From a virus, in IMG/VR virus record IMGVR_UViG_3300021959_000022, positions 17,608-81,607 of that record: a stretch of DNA of 64,000 bases; one strand, given 5' to 3'. The notes under the pieces are model-generated. The model saw nothing but the letters and a program-made list of their open reading frames with translations, ran no database searches and was not told the origin of the DNA. This document shows, one piece after another, positions 1 to 15,200 of this stretch. Positions within the stretch are counted from its first letter, which is position 1. The number at the start of each line of letters is the position of its first letter. Both the position numbers and the translations under genes were made by a program.

Positions 1-1
1 G

Positions 2-3000
2 ATCGACTTGATAGCATACGTTGGTCAGTCTATTTCTTACAGGGTCGACTTAAACGCCAGAGAAAATTTCATCGATCTTGCTGAGCGTAAAGAGTCAGTG
101 CTGAGATTGGCCAGATTGATTTCCTACCAACCAAAAAGGAACGTGGCGGCATCTGGTTTTTTAAAAATTGATTCGGTCATCACCACAGAATCTGTGTTTG
201 ATGCCAACGGACAAAATCTTGCCAGCACTCCGGTGTTGTGGAACGACATCACCAATGCCAATTGGCAGGAACAATTTAATTCGATATTGAATGCGGCTCT
301 TAGCAGGGAGCAGTTCATAGGCAAACCACAGGCCGGTGAAACAATCTTCGGCATACCCACAGAAATGTACAGATTAAATTCCGCCAACATCTCAGAACCA
401 TTGTATGGTTTTAACAGAAACATCGGTGGAGTCAACATGCCGTTCGAAGTGGTGCCTTGTAGTTTCTTAAATGAGAAATACATCTATGAAGAATCACCTA
501 TTCCAGGCAACGGTCTATCATTCATATACAAGAATGATTCTCAGGGTTATGGTTCGGCCAACACCGGTTACTTTTTACATTTCAAGCAAGGGTCTGTGGG
601 ATTCCAAGATTTCACAGTTACTAATGCATCGCCGAACACAGTGGTTGCTATCGATCAAACCAACATCAACAATTCAGACGTATGGTTGTTTGGCCTTGAC
701 GAAAACGGCATAATTGAAAACAGATGGACCAAGGTGCCTGCGATCACAGGCAACAATGTCATCTATAATTCATTGTCACAAAACATCAACAACCAATACG
801 CAGTGATCACCAGACCAAACGATCAGGTCAGTCTTGTGTTTTCAGATGGTGTGTACGGCACACTGCCAAAAGGCAATTTCAGATGTGTGTTTAGAGCCAG
901 CAACAATTTGACATACTCTATACAAAAATCTTCAATGTCGAACATCAGCATCTCTGTGGACTACATATCCAGATCTGGCCAGACCAACACACTGACCATC
1001 AACGCTTCATTGCAAGGCACAGTAACTAATGCATCTCGTTCACAGTCCATACAGGAGATCAAGACTCTGGCACCGCAGTCATACTACACAAACAATAGGA
1101 TGATAACTCCTGAAGATTATCAGATAGTCCCGTTGACAGAGAATCCATCCATTGCGAAAGCAAAGTCGCAGGTTAGAACAAGTTCTGGCATATCGAGATT
1201 TTTAGATGTTGTAGATCCGACCGGAGTCTATTCACAGACAGATATTTTTGCTGACGACGGAATCCTTTACAGAGATGAAAAAGATCAAACTTTTGATTTC
1301 CAATTCAGCAACAACAATGACATACAACAGATGATCAACACCACACTTACAGATGTGATGAAGTCTGCAACATTTAGACACTTTTACTACAAGAATTATC
1401 CGTCTTTGACATCACCAAACAAGACTTGGAACAGATCAACCATATCCACAAATTCATGTACAGGATACTTCCTTGAAGGATCCACTCCTGTATCGGTTGG
1501 AGCACAATCAAGTTCCAACTTGAAATATGTCACAGCAGACTCTCTGATCAAATTTACAGCACCTTCCGGTTATCATTTCATGAACAATGGTACTTTGATG
1601 TTGGGTTCAGCCAATCATCCAAATTCCAGAGATAGTTGGTGGAGCAAGATTGTTTCTGTCGAGGGAGATGGCTCCAACGTGGGGCAAGGCAATCTCGGTG
1701 ACGGCACTGGTCCTATTCAACTTAATGATAATTTGCCAACCACAAGTGTGTTGTCGGAGATTATACCAAAATTTATTACATCTGTCAGCACCACACTGTC
1801 AGCGTCCATCATCGACAATGTCAAGAATTACAGGAATTTTGGATTATCATACAATTATCTCACATCTACATGGTCTGTGATCAACGAGGACAATCTAAAC
1901 ACGGGCACTTTCAGTCTTGCTAATCAGGGATCAACAGCAAACACACAATTGGATTCATCATGGATGATAAGATTTACTACAAATGGCGTTTCTTACACTG
2001 TGTATTACCGTTCCACAGATTATGTTTTCCAATCCAAATCCAGAAATAAGTTTTACTTCGACGAATCAGTCAAGATATATGATCCTACCACAGGTAAAAC
2101 CATTAAGGATAAGATACAGATACTTTCCACCAACCTCGGACCAGATCTAACTTCTTCCTTGCAGAGAAACTACGATTGGCAGATAGTTAAAAACTTTCAG
2201 GGTGTAGATGGTTACTACGATACAAGAAAGATGAAAATTGGATTTTTCGATTCAGATGATGACGGAGTAGTGGATGATCCTGATCTTTTCGACACAGTTG
2301 TAGGAGAACTGACATCACCCACATCCAAGTATGTGTTCTTCCAGACAGTGACCAGAAATGGTTTCGAAGAGCAAGATCCTGTGCTGAACAGTGATTTTGT
2401 TGTGACATCCATAGAAGGTGACATCACTGATCTTAAAGTGTACGCAAATGGTCAAAAATTTTATTTTTCCTCGACTAAAACATTCAAACAGTACAACAGC
2501 ACCACTGGCACACTGACAACCCTGTCTGGATACAGTGCGTACATAGGTAGAGATTCACTATACTACAGATACAACCATGGGGCTCCAAGATCTCGAAGAA
2601 TTGATCCTGCTGTGTCAAACATGATAGATGTGTATGTGATGACAAAAACTTATGATCAGGAATTTAGAACCTGGCTTAAAAAGAATCAATCAACTACAAA
2701 GCCTGTGCCTCCGACCATCGCTACCCTAAACGAAACATATACAGCAAGCTTGAATCAGTTAAAAAGCGTTTCGGATGAAATAATCTTTAATCCAGGAAAA
2801 TACAAATTAGTGTTCGGTCCTGGCGCCGAGTCTGAACTGCAAGCAACATTCAAGATTGTTAAAAATCCTGCCACCAACGTCAGCGACAATCAATTGAAAT
2901 CATCTGTGGTGGAATCGATTAACACTTATTTTAGTTTGGGGCTCTGGGATTTTGGAGACACTTTTTATTTTTCAGAATTAGCCGCATTCTTGCATAATTC

Positions 3001-3277
3001 ATTGACACCTGATGTGTTGAGCGTGGTCATAGTACCTGCTCAGGCATCGAGTGGATTTGGTTCATTGTTTCAGATCAACTCTTCGGAGAATGAAATTTTG
3101 ATATCATCAGCCACTGTGGATAATGTTGAGATGATCACATCGATAACTGCTGAAAAAATCAAAGCCACAGGCAATGTTGTAGTATCGACTGGTACATCAT
3201 CATCGACTACTGGCACAGCAACAGTAACATCCACAGCAACTTCTAGCAGTTCTAGCAGTTCTGGGGGTTACTACTAA
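2..3277 (+). CDS. gp6: Baseplate wedge protein, gp6-like (5' end cut by window)
   Basis: The reading frame is open to the left edge, so this is the C-terminal part (at least 1090 residues) of a longer gene. The early segment ([12 protein letters not shown], then [19 protein letters not shown]) and the later [17 protein letters not shown] resemble the J-like core of T4-type baseplate wedge protein gp6, which forms the inner baseplate ring. The chain is much longer than T4 gp6 (about 660 residues); the extra C-terminal part contains further beta-rich sequence. It ends in a Ser/Thr-rich tail ([11 protein letters not shown]). The stop codon overlaps the start of the giant structural gene (TAATG), which suggests translational coupling. 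The gp6 assignment rests on motif resemblance and on the structural neighbourhood. Confidence 0.75.
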   Translation: MDLIAYVGQSISYRVDLNARENFIDLAERKESVLRLARLISYQPKRNVAASGFLKIDSVITTESVFDANGQNLASTPVLWNDITNANWQEQFNSILNAALSREQFIGKPQAGETIFGIPTEMYRLNSANISEPLYGFNRNIGGVNMPFEVVPCSFLNEKYIYEESPIPGNGLSFIYKNDSQGYGSANTGYFLHFKQGSVGFQDFTVTNASPNTVVAIDQTNINNSDVWLFGLDENGIIENRWTKVPAITGNNVIYNSLSQNINNQYAVITRPNDQVSLVFSDGVYGTLPKGNFRCVFRASNNLTYSIQKSSMSNISISVDYISRSGQTNTLTINASLQGTVTNASRSQSIQEIKTLAPQSYYTNNRMITPEDYQIVPLTENPSIAKAKSQVRTSSGISRFLDVVDPTGVYSQTDIFADDGILYRDEKDQTFDFQFSNNNDIQQMINTTLTDVMKSATFRHFYYKNYPSLTSPNKTWNRSTISTNSCTGYFLEGSTPVSVGAQSSSNLKYVTADSLIKFTAPSGYHFMNNGTLMLGSANHPNSRDSWWSKIVSVEGDGSNVGQGNLGDGTGPIQLNDNLPTTSVLSEIIPKFITSVSTTLSASIIDNVKNYRNFGLSYNYLTSTWSVINEDNLNTGTFSLANQGSTANTQLDSSWMIRFTTNGVSYTVYYRSTDYVFQSKSRNKFYFDESVKIYDPTTGKTIKDKIQILSTNLGPDLTSSLQRNYDWQIVKNFQGVDGYYDTRKMKIGFFDSDDDGVVDDPDLFDTVVGELTSPTSKYVFFQTVTRNGFEEQDPVLNSDFVVTSIEGDITDLKVYANGQKFYFSSTKTFKQYNSTTGTLTTLSGYSAYIGRDSLYYRYNHGAPRSRRIDPAVSNMIDVYVMTKTYDQEFRTWLKKNQSTTKPVPPTIATLNETYTASLNQLKSVSDEIIFNPGKYKLVFGPGAESELQATFKIVKNPATNVSDNQLKSSVVESINTYFSLGLWDFGDTFYFSELAAFLHNSLTPDVLSVVIVPAQASSGFGSLFQINSSENEILISSATVDNVEMITSITAEKIKATGNVVVSTGTSSSTTGTATVTSTATSSSSSSSGGYY

Positions 3278-6200
3278 TGGCAAAATCAACTCGCCCTTCA
3301 CATAAACTATTACCACAAACTTTTCAAACCGAAAAGAATAAAAAATTCCTATCCTCCACTCTGGATCAATACATAGAACCATCCACATTGGATAAGGTTA
3401 ATGCTTATGTAGGACAAAAGTATCACAGCAGTTTTAGGAAGGATGACACATATCTTCAAGAACAGAGCAAAGAGAGACAAAATTATCAACTGGAAACAGC
3501 TACAACTTATAAATCTAATGGTTCCGAAATTGATTTCATTGCACCATACATAGATGTGGTCAATGAAATAGGTGCACGCGGTGGTGACAAGTACAGACAC
3601 GACAAACTATGGCAAAGTGATTTTTACTCATATGCTCCGCCGGTAGACGCAGACAAACTCATCAACTTCAGAGAGTATTACTGGATCCCTAATGGTCCTA
3701 TCTCGGTGCAGTCTAACATAGACAACCCCGGAAGTGTGATCACTATTAATGTAACAAATGAAGGTTTAACGGGATGGAAGTTCAACAACAAGGCCAATGT
3801 AAATCCTGACATCACTGTGTACAGAGGCAACACTTACAAGTTTGTAATCAACGCTCCGGGCATGAATTTTTGGATCAAGACAGATTATGGCACAGGACGT
3901 GACAGCACAGCTAACACAGATTACGTGAACAACAACGGAGCCTCGTCGGGCGAGGTAACTTTGTACATTCCGACGTCGGATTCGTCTACTATACCGGAAA
4001 CTGTTTTATATTACCAATGCGAAGATCATCAACCTATGCAGGGTCGATTAATAATCAAAGACCTTGCCAATGAAAATTTCGACATCCAGGAAAACCTTAT
4101 AGGAGTAAATGGATTCACAGACAGTCTTGGCCTTGTTTATTCATCAGGGCAGAAGATAACATTCCAGGGTGATCCAGTGTCCGACAGACCACAGACGTTC
4201 TACGTTGAAAATGTTGGCAGAAGTATCATGTTGGTAGAGCAGAAAGATCAATTGGTTTATGAGCTTTATGGAATCAGCGAGATTGAACCATGGGACTACA
4301 ACGGAGTGACTGGTTGGGATTCCAAGGGTTGGGGCGAAACCATAGGTATAATTGAGTTTCCTGATTACTGGACCATAAACAGAGCATCACAGGATTTGAA
4401 CGCATGGTCCAGAGGCAACAGATGGTTCCACAGATCGGTCATAGAGACAGCCAATCTTAAAAACAATCTTCAAACAACTCTGAATGAAAACCAGAGAGCC
4501 AAAAGACCTATAGTAGAATTCATACCAGGATTGCAACTGTTCAATCACGGTAGCAGAGGCAAGGGAGTTGATTTTGTCGATACCAAGACCACTGATGCAT
4601 TCAGCAATCTGCAGGGTGCGTTAGGATTGAGCATTGATCAGACCACAGTGACCGAAGGCTCCACTATCGTGTTTCCTAATGATCCTGAGCAAAAGAATAA
4701 AATTTTTACCGTCAAGTTTGTAGTTCTGGGAGACAGCAGTCTAAGGATCACGTTCGATGATGATTCCACCACTGTGCAAGAGGGACAGAGCATATTCGTC
4801 AAAAAAGGTAAAACGCAAAAAGGCAAGACATACCATTACAAAAACGGTGCATGGGTGTCGAGCCAGGCAAAGACAAAGTTGCAACAGAAGCCTTTGTTTG
4901 ATGTTTTCGATGATGCCGGAATAAGTTTATCAAAAAATGACACCTATCTGTCGACTACATTTGCTGGTTCCACACTGTTCGAAGTTGCCACTGATTCGAC
5001 TCAAGGAACTCCTGACACTGTGTACAACACAAATGTGATTTACCAAAGATATGGATTGTTGTCGGACATTCAGCTGAATGATTCTTTCAACAAGGACACA
5101 TTCCAGCACATAACAGACCAAGGCCTTGAAACATTCAACCTCAGACAGTATTTTTTGAAAGTGAATTCGGGTAGTTCGTACACACTTTCCAACAACTGGA
5201 AGAAAAATGTAATCGAACATCCTCAACAACGCATAGAAGAATACACAGCCAACAAGGATCAAACAGACTTTGAAGTCAAGGCGTGGAGAAATTCTGCACA
5301 ATTGACCGACATCACACTACAAGTTTTCATAGACGGTGAGTTGACCAAAGATTATGTGAGGAAGAACACCAACAAGAACTTGATAGTCCGGTTGAACAAA
5401 AAACAACCACAAGGAACTCAGATAACCATCAAGTCTTACTCTGAGAGAGATTTTCCTACCACAAATGGTTTTTGGGAAGTTCCTGTGACAGTGGTCGGAA
5501 ACCCATTGAACAAGAATCTTTTATCTTTCACACACGGTGACATATCTTCACACTATAAGACCGGTGTGCAAAACCACCCCTCATTCACTGGATTGGTATC
5601 GGGGGCCAACAACAGCAGAGATCTTGACAATGTTTTTGCTTATTCTACTAAATTTTTGCAACATTCCAGCAGTGCACCATTGGCGTCTGTGTTGACCAGA
5701 GATCCTGTTTTGGACATTGTGTCTGCGTTCAGATCTTCGTCCAATGACTATGAAAAAATCAAGAAATCTTTAATTTCAGCTTGCGACACTGTGACACTCA
5801 ACGGCACAGTGGCCGAACAGTTGGACCTACTTTTGTCATACATCAATTCTAACAAAAACAGTTCTATGCCATACTTTTCATCTGACATGTTGGCATATGG
5901 CACCAATAAGAACACACTGTCCTACACAGTAACTGACGCAAACATCACTTCGTATCCTATCACAAGTGCTTTCGATCTGGAAAAATTATCGGAGAAAAGT
6001 GTGTACGTTTACATCAACAATGTGCAGATACTAAACGGAACAGATTATGTGTTTACTGATCTACAAGATTCGACAGCGATCATCGGTGTGGACATAAAAA
6101 AAAGTTTGAATGTGGGAGATGTCATCATCATAGACGAATATGTTTCTACACAAGGATCGTACATCCCGGCAACACCCGCCAATCTGGGTTTGGCTCCTAA

Positions 6201-9200
6201 ATACACCCCGAGAAAGTTTTTGGATGACACTTATCAATCAGAGGATTCTACAACACAAGGCATCAATGTGATAGAAGGACATGATGGTTCCATCACAGTG
6301 GCATATGATGATTTCCGTGATGACATATTATTAGAGTTTGAAAAGAGAATATACAACAATATCAAAACTATCTACAAGGATGACATCATCAACTTAGAAC
6401 CAGGCTTCTATAGATTGAATGATTACAGCACTGACCAGTATGACACTTTGATAGCCAGAGAATTTTACACATGGTCGGGCGTGAATGCTATCGATTACTC
6501 CACTAATTCTACATATGATTCTGGAAACCCATGGACGTACAAATGGACAGGCTATCAAGCCAAGTTCGATGATTCGCAACTCAAGGGTTTTTGGAGAAGG
6601 ATATACCACCTATGGTTTGACACAGACAGACCACACACCGCTCCTTGGGAGATGTTTGAATTTTCAGAAAAACCAGAATGGTGGGATTCAGTGTATGGAC
6701 CAGCTCCTTACACAGGAGGCAACCTACTGCTTTGGAAACACGTTGAACAAGGGTTCATACCGCAAGGATCGAGAAAAGGATACTACAGGAGGTATGCCAG
6801 AAACGGAGTCCTTTCCAACATACCAGTAGACGATGCTGGAAGATTGTTGGATCCTGCCAATGCAGGAATCATCAAAGGCGGCACATCATCTGAACAACTG
6901 CAATCATCTTCTTGGGTTTTTGGAGATTGGGGCCCACCAGAGACTGCATGGAGGAAATCGTCATCATTCAGATTCGCACTACAGATAGCAAAATTTTTGG
7001 CCAGACCCGGGCAGTATTCAGGATTGTATTTCGACACGTCCAGAATTAAAAAGAACACAATAGATCAATATGTTTACGACGGCAAATATCGAGACACCAT
7101 CACAAACTATGCCCTTCCTTCGGGGACAACTTTAACCGCAGGTTATGTCAATGTGTTGTATGATTATGTCAAAGGTTTGGGTTTCGGCATCGATTACATA
7201 GCCAATAGGTTATCCAATCTTGATGTGCAGTTGGCCTACAAACTGGGTGGATTCAGCAACAAGGAAAATATGAATGTTGTGGTAGGCAGCTACAGTCCTT
7301 CTTCGACTAACAAGAGTGTATACATTCCTAAAGAAAATTTCAATTTATACTTGTTTAAAAGTGCACCTATCGACAATGTCAATTACTCGGGTGTGATAGT
7401 TGAAAAATCCGCCGGTGGATACAAACTGAGTGGATACAACAACTTTGATAGATCATTTTCATATTACCCACCTCGGATCAACAACAACAATAGTGTTGTG
7501 GTGGTGGGTGCAACAACAGAATCGTACGTGGATTGGCGAGCGAATGGATTCTATGCTTCCGGATCGGTTGTCAAGAACGGCGGATTCTTCTACAGAGCCA
7601 ACAACAATATTTCCAGCGGACAAACCTTCGAAGAGGACAATTGGAGCAAGATAGGCGCAAGCCTTCCTCTCAAGGGTGGAGTAAGGGTCAACAAATACAA
7701 GGATTACCTGCAGAATGTCGCAACCATAACATACGGCACTGAAGTAAGTTCCACACAGGAAGTGGCCAACTTCTTGTACGGTTATGATCAATATCTTAAA
7801 ACCAAAGGGTTCGTGTTTGACGAGTTTTCAACAGAACTCAACACTCCCATTGACTGGGATCTTTCAGTCAAGGAGTTTTTGTTTTGGAGCACCCAGGAAT
7901 GGGAAAATTCAGCAGTCATAACACTTTCGCCGGCATCGGCCAAATTAAAATTCCAGAAGGAAAACACAATTGGTGATGATCTCATAGGCGGTGATAATTT
8001 TTATACAGTATTACAACAGGATGGATTCCCCATCCAGCCCACAAACTTGTCCACCAACAGAACTAATGGACAATTTGTGATAGAAACCAATCCAGATGAG
8101 GATGGAATCTATAACGCAGACATCAGGGCCATACAGAAAGAACATGTGCTGATACTGGACAACAAGACTTCATTCAAAGATGTGATATATGATGACTTGA
8201 TGGGAGTCAGACAGGACCGTGTAAAATTGGTGGGGTGGAAAACATCCAACTGGAACGGAGATATTTACGCTCCCGGTTACATCGTGGACACTGCAAAAGT
8301 TTATTCCTGGACAACATTTACAGATTACAAGAAAGGCGATGTAATCAGCCATCAAAGCAACACATACGTTGTGTTGAGTAATCATAATTCCGGAGAAAAC
8401 TTCAACAATTCTTACTACAGGTTGAAAACAAGTGAGCCGCAAAAAGACCTACTACCGAACTGGGACGCCAAGGCCGAATCGTTTAGAGATTTTTACTCCT
8501 TAGATACAGAAAACTTTGATGCAGAACAACAAAAGTATGCACAGCACTTGATAGGTTTCCAGACCAGAACGTATTGGGAGAACTTGGGATTGGATGATTT
8601 GACCCAATACAAATTCTACCAAGGAATGATCAAGGACAAAGGCACAATCAAACCCATACAGCGATTCAAGTCTCCGACCACTGTGCAAGATGCAGTTGAG
8701 TACAATGTGTACGAAGAAAATGCTTTCAGAGTGGGAGAGTTTGGGTCATACAGGACAGATCAAAATTATCTCTTTGCTTTGGATGACAAAACACACAGAC
8801 AGCAACAGCAAGTATACAACATCACGCAAAGTGTTGTCGATGACACACAAAATATCATAAATGTTTCAGCATCTGAGATGCAGGACAGACCCTACGAATT
8901 ACAGTTTCCTACTTTTGCAAAATATTCATATGACACACTTAACACCCCGGATCATATTTTCCAGTATCCGATGGCTGGTTATGTACAACCACATCAAGCA
9001 AAATTTAACGCCTATGACGAATCACAGTTGCTTAATCTTTCAGTCGCAAATATGTTCGAAGGAGATAGGATCTGGTTGGCCAACACTGCCAACAAGGACT
9101 GGGAGATTTATAGAGCTACGACCATAGACAATTATATAGAATTTTATGAAGCCAGAGATGGAATACTTCAGTTCACCACATATAACCCACACGGACTTAA

Positions 9201-12200
9201 TCCCGGAGATTACATTGTGGTCAAGAATTTTGACAATGCCATCGATGGCATCCACAAGGTAACTGAATCACCGGACAGCACAGATGGATTGTACAAGTTC
9301 AGTGTTCCATTCGTTGAAACATTCGACAGCACAAAGCAAAACGGCACCATCATGAAATTGACTTCTGTGAGACTTTCGAGTGTGGATGACATTGTAAACA
9401 TCACTCCCATCAATGGATTTTCAACAGGCGACACCGTGTTTGTTGATAATGGATACAAGACTAACACAGGCTTATGGAAGATATATCAACTCAACAACAA
9501 CTCTGTGTTCGAGAAAAAACAAAAATTTAAGAGTTTAATATCTACAGCGGCAGACACTAATTTTGGTTCTGCAGTGGGAATCAATTCAAACAACGGTACA
9601 GTATTAGTGATAGGATCACCCAACGAAAATGCCGCGGTGATTTACACAAGGAACTCTGATGCAGACAATTTCAAGCTCAAAAACGAAGTGGTGTACACAT
9701 ATTTGAATTCAGATTCTTCAGACAAAAATGGCACCAGTGTTGCAGTGTCAGGCGACGGAAACACAGTATACTCTGGTTCACCTTATTCCAAGTCCATTAT
9801 GAGATTGAATCTTGCTTCCGCTTACACATCTTTTGTACCCGGACAACTCATATACGGCACAGACAGTGAAGCCACAGGAAGGATCTTGATAAACGACACA
9901 ACAAATAATGTGTTGTATGTCAAGGTAATAAGTGGAGTTTTCACCACAGAAAATTTATGGTTAGAAGATTCGTCCAGTTTGGTATCCATATCGTCAGTGG
10001 TAGGTACCACAACAGAAACTAATCAAGGTTTGGTGCACATTATGACCAAAGATCAGTATGGCAGTTGGGGTATCACCCAATCTGTGGCATCCCCGACATT
10101 AGGCAGCGACGAGTACTTTGGATGGTCTGTGGCTTCTTCGTCTGATGGCACATATCTGTTTGTTGGAGCGCCGTCCAGCACCACACTTGCCAGTGATTCC
10201 GGATTGCATTCAGGCAAAGTTTACGTTTACAAGAAGACAAGCGGCAAGTACATATACAATCAAACACTCACACCAGGCAGTTCATCCCAATCGATAGATA
10301 AGTTTGGATTCTCCATAGCAGTCAGCGATGATGCTAAGGTGCTCACAATCAGTTCGCCATATTATGATCTCGACTCATCGTCATTCGGCGACAGCGCCAC
10401 AGACTCTGGTTCTGTCTATGTTTATAGATTAAACGATGACACTTACTACTATCAAACACAAGAAATAACCAGTCCTAATAATCAAGGCGCCAACTTCGGG
10501 TATTCAGTGGGCATCAGCGCCACAGACAAGGACTTGTTGATCGGGTCACCACAAACCATAGTAAATGAAAATCCACAAGGCGCTGTGTATTATTACAAAT
10601 TAAATTCATCCTCGCACATCGGGGACGGATCCACAAACGCATTCACTCCAAACTTCACTGTGTCATCTGATACAGTTTCGGTTTCTGTGAACGGCAACAC
10701 AGTATATGATTATACCACGTCGGGCAATGTTGTGACATTCGGAACAACTCCTTCGATAGGTGATGCCATAGTGATTTCGCAGTACAAGTTGTATCAGACA
10801 ATCAATCAACCCGTGTACAAAGCCAACAGCAAGTTTGGTCAGCGTGTTGCTGTTGATGGCAAAAGATTAATTGTGCATTCTTTAAATTTCGGACCCAAGC
10901 AAAAAACAACTTTTGACAAATTTTTGACGGATGGGTCTACTGTGACTGCGGAAACAACATTCGACGGCAAAGCAACTTCATTTGTAAGCACTGTTTCTAA
11001 CACCGGCGCCGCATTTGTGTTTTCTAAATTAGATACTAAATTTGTTTACGAATCTGAATTACAACCCAAGGATCTTTCATCCAATGACAAGTTTGGTTCG
11101 GCGCTGGCATCATACAACAGATCGATATTTGTTGGTGCACCCGGCCAGAGCGTGATTGGATCCGGAGACTCCACTTATTCGGGAGCGGGTCAAGTATATT
11201 GGTTTAAAAAACAATCAACAGATGCGAGTGGATGGGAATTGATACAAACTCAACCAACTTTGGTGGATCATAATAAAACTAAAACAGTGCAGGTTGTGAA
11301 CAAACAGCGTCCATCATTGATATCAAGATTAGAACACATAGACCCAGCCAAAGGCAAATTATTCGGTAGAGTCGAGCAAAACATATCTTACAAAACTCCT
11401 TACGATCCTGCAGATTACGATTCATGGACACAAACTAACACCGGGCAGGTCTGGTTGGACACTTCCAAGTTTAAGTTTGCTTGGTACGAACAGGGTGATT
11501 TGAATTTTAGATTGTTGAATTGGGGCAAACTTCATCCGAGTTCCACAGTGCAGGCAAATGAATGGACAGAAAGCGAGTACACTCCGGAACAGTACAACAA
11601 CCTTGCAGGAACGCAAGAAGGAGAAAGTTTAGGAATCACAGGAACTGCACAATCAAACTACGTGGCCAAATCAGTTTACGATCCCAATGTGCAACAGTTC
11701 AAGAACAAATATTTCTTCTGGGTTTCTAACCCAACTGTGTTACCGCAAGTGTTGTTTAGAACAGTCACAGCCAATCAGATTGCACAGTCCATAATTGATC
11801 CGAAATCATACAGCCAAGAATACAGTGCTGTGGTTAGAGATGATGCACTCTTAGTTTCATACAATCCTAACAGGATAACCAATGAATTGAGTCTGCGTTT
11901 TGAAAACCAAAGCGAGTCTGAGATACAACCACACAAAGAGTATGTTTTAATTTCTGAAAATGACACCACCACAAACATTCCGACACAGCTGATTGAAAAA
12001 ATGAAGGACTCATTGGAGGGCAACGACATAAATGGTAGAACAGTGCCAGACGTCAGTTTCCCATCCACCATGTGGTATGGTATATTGAACAGACCGAGAC
12101 AGTCTATGTTCAAAGACAGATTCGCGGCGTTGCAAAATATGATCGAGTTCGCCAACAAAGCATTGGCAAAAAAACAATACGCTGGCAACAAGACACTGAC

Positions 12201-15200
12201 AAATTGGCTCAAGCAGGAACCATTGCCGAGCAAGATCGTGGAAGGTTACAAAATCAAAGTTGATACTGACACCGATCTCACATATCTAAACACAGAAACC
12301 TACAACACCAATGACAAAGTCTTGGTTGAATTCGACTCACGTGCCGGCAATCGATGGACCATAAACACTTTCGATGAGAACAGGAAGTTCAGAACCACCA
12401 AAGTTCAATCATATGACACCAAAAGGTATTGGGAATACACTGATTGGTACGCAAGCGGATACGATTCTACCCTGACTCCTGATTACACGGTGGCAAATGA
12501 GCGTGCAATGAGAACCACCGAATATGCGATAGGCACAATCATAAAGGTCAAATCCAGTTATGATGGAAAATTTAGATTTTACAAGAAGACATACAACAGT
12601 TTCGACACAATAGCATCCGAGGATGGCACTTTAAAAATCAAAACTAATCTGTATGACACCAGCGGATCTAATCTTGGATACGATGGTGACACATATTCTA
12701 ATAATGTGTTCGATGAAAGAGCAACCACTGAAATAAGATTCTTGTTTGATGGACTGCAGAAGGACATATTCATCGACGCAGACTTGTTAGAATTCAACAA
12801 GATGTTCTTCACACTCGTAAGATATGCTGAACAAGAACAGAAAAACCTTGATTGGTTGTTCAAGTCATCTTTCGTCAAACTGATCAGCACATACAACAAG
12901 TTAGAGCAACCACCGGAATTTAGGCTGAACACAACATCGGCTGTCACAGAATTCATCCAAGAAGTGTTGCCATTTAAAACCAAGATAAGGGAAACATTAG
13001 AACAGCACAAAAATTTAGAAACTCTCGAAGGCGATGTGACAGACTTCGATAACAAATCTTACTATGACAGTCAAAACAAAACTTATGTAGCACCAAGAGT
13101 ATTTGAAGACGACAGCACTTATTTTGATGTGTACAATTACAATCCATGGAAGTTCTATTCAGACAATTACAAGTTTAAAGTAGGATCCATAGATGTAGGA
13201 ACCAAAGGTTCTGGTTACACTTCTACTCCTACTGTCACTATCACAGGCGGAGGCGGTTCCGGAGCTGTCGCAACTGCTGTTGTGAGTGGTGGTGAAATAA
13301 CATCGATCAAAGTCACAGCATCTGGCAGCGGTTATACCACAACACCAACAGTCACCCTAACTGGTGGCGATCCAACAACACCTGCTGTTGTGGCGGCAAG
13401 ATTGGTCAACAACAAGGTAAGAAGTTTCGACAGCATCATCAAGTTTGATAGATTGAACAGCAACAAAGAAATATCGAATTCTGTGATCAAGGAATGGGCT
13501 CAGTTCACACCATATGCTGTAAACGACAACATACGAGTTGGTAAAAAAATATACAGGGTACACACAGCATTCACCAGTGACTTGACATATGACAAGGACG
13601 TGTTGTTGTCTGATTCATCCACGGCTGGATATCTTACTGTGCTCACTGAATGGTCGGCAACAGACAGAATCAATTCATACTATTCGCCTACAGCGGGAAT
13701 GGCAGGACTCATCGGTGATGGTTCAACAAACATAGATGCGTATGCACAATTGATGACGGGTTTAGAATATCCTGGCACTAGATTAGTAGGATTGAAGTTC
13801 GAAGAAGGCGAAGGATACGATGTTGAGCCATACGATATTGCAAGATATGACGCAACTGAGCAGGATGTGATTGATCCTACTGAACTAAGAAATGTTGACC
13901 AAGTGGTTGATTCCAAATCTTTCACCACAACATTGGGCACCAAAGCGGAAGACATTGAAGTAGTAGGCGATGCATTCATTTCAGAATATTCTGCACATGC
14001 ACCTGAGGAAGTGTTGCCGGGCGGAGTGTATGACACGCTGGACATGAAAATTTACACAGCACCATCCACGGGCAGTGGAATGATGGCCAGAGCAACTTAC
14101 TATGGAGATGGTTCGACCAAGTCGTTCAATGTGCCAGGAAAGATCAGCACCCTGGACAGTGTGAGAGTGTATGTTGACAATCAGTTCAACCAGGCAGATT
14201 CCACAGACTACGAACTCGATGTTGTGGCAAAGACAGTGACATTCAACACTGCTCCTGCTAACATGGCAGTGGTGACTGTACACACGGTGGACGCATCTGT
14301 GGACACGCTGGTAGCAGAATTTGAGTTAGATGGCGATGGCAGTACCACGCAGTTTAATCTTAATGTGTCCAGAGATTCCATCCAACAGACTTATGTCACA
14401 GTCAACGGAATTAAGACATCGGTCACACTCAACCAACTCACACCCACTTGTGATGACACCACATTTACTGCTGACAACACAAACATCACCGCAGACGAAA
14501 CAGGCGACAGCGGCATAACCAAAATTACTTTCTCTTCCGCTCCTGCAGAAGGATCCAAGATATTCGTGCATTTCTTCAATGTTTCCGGAAGCATAGCATA
14601 CAGCGAGATGGTCACCACTGAGTACACAGTGCCGACCACAGGAGCTAACAAAAATAAAGTTTCGCTCAATCCAAGACCTGGATTGATCGGACCATACGAA
14701 CACAAAATCATCGTTGAAGGAGTGTCCGGCACATCATCGACCAACAGATACAGATTGAGTCCACCGGTGGTTAGATATTTCAGCGGAGATGGATCCACAA
14801 GGACTTTCTTCGTGCCCAACAACAATTTCAAAAAGATTGAGGCAACTGACAGCACGGTCGAAGTTTGGGTGAATGGAATTTACCAAGGAGATGACTCTTC
14901 AGTCAATTCTGACTACACATTGAACAATGACTCGTCCGATGTTGTAACAGTGACCCTAAACACAGCTCCGGCGGTTGGAGAGACTGTGGCAGTCATGCTC
15001 AAGATAGGACACGATTATGAATTAGACACCAACGCATCAGTTATGACTCTACGTGATGGTTGGTCTTCGATAACTGGCAATGATTCATCGAGCATCAACA
15101 ATGAAAAAATATATGTGACAACTTTTAGAAACCACAACCAGATGAACATGAGAACAGAGCGTTGGGAAGATTACGCATATGATCAAGGTCAGGGAGACGT

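Noticed and set aside
12579-13055. A 158-residue antisense frame in the giant gene.
   Set aside because: No motif, no promoter or Shine-Dalgarno sequence, and it lies inside a long clear coding frame. The same holds for other antisense frames such as 11775-12233 and 13680-14045.
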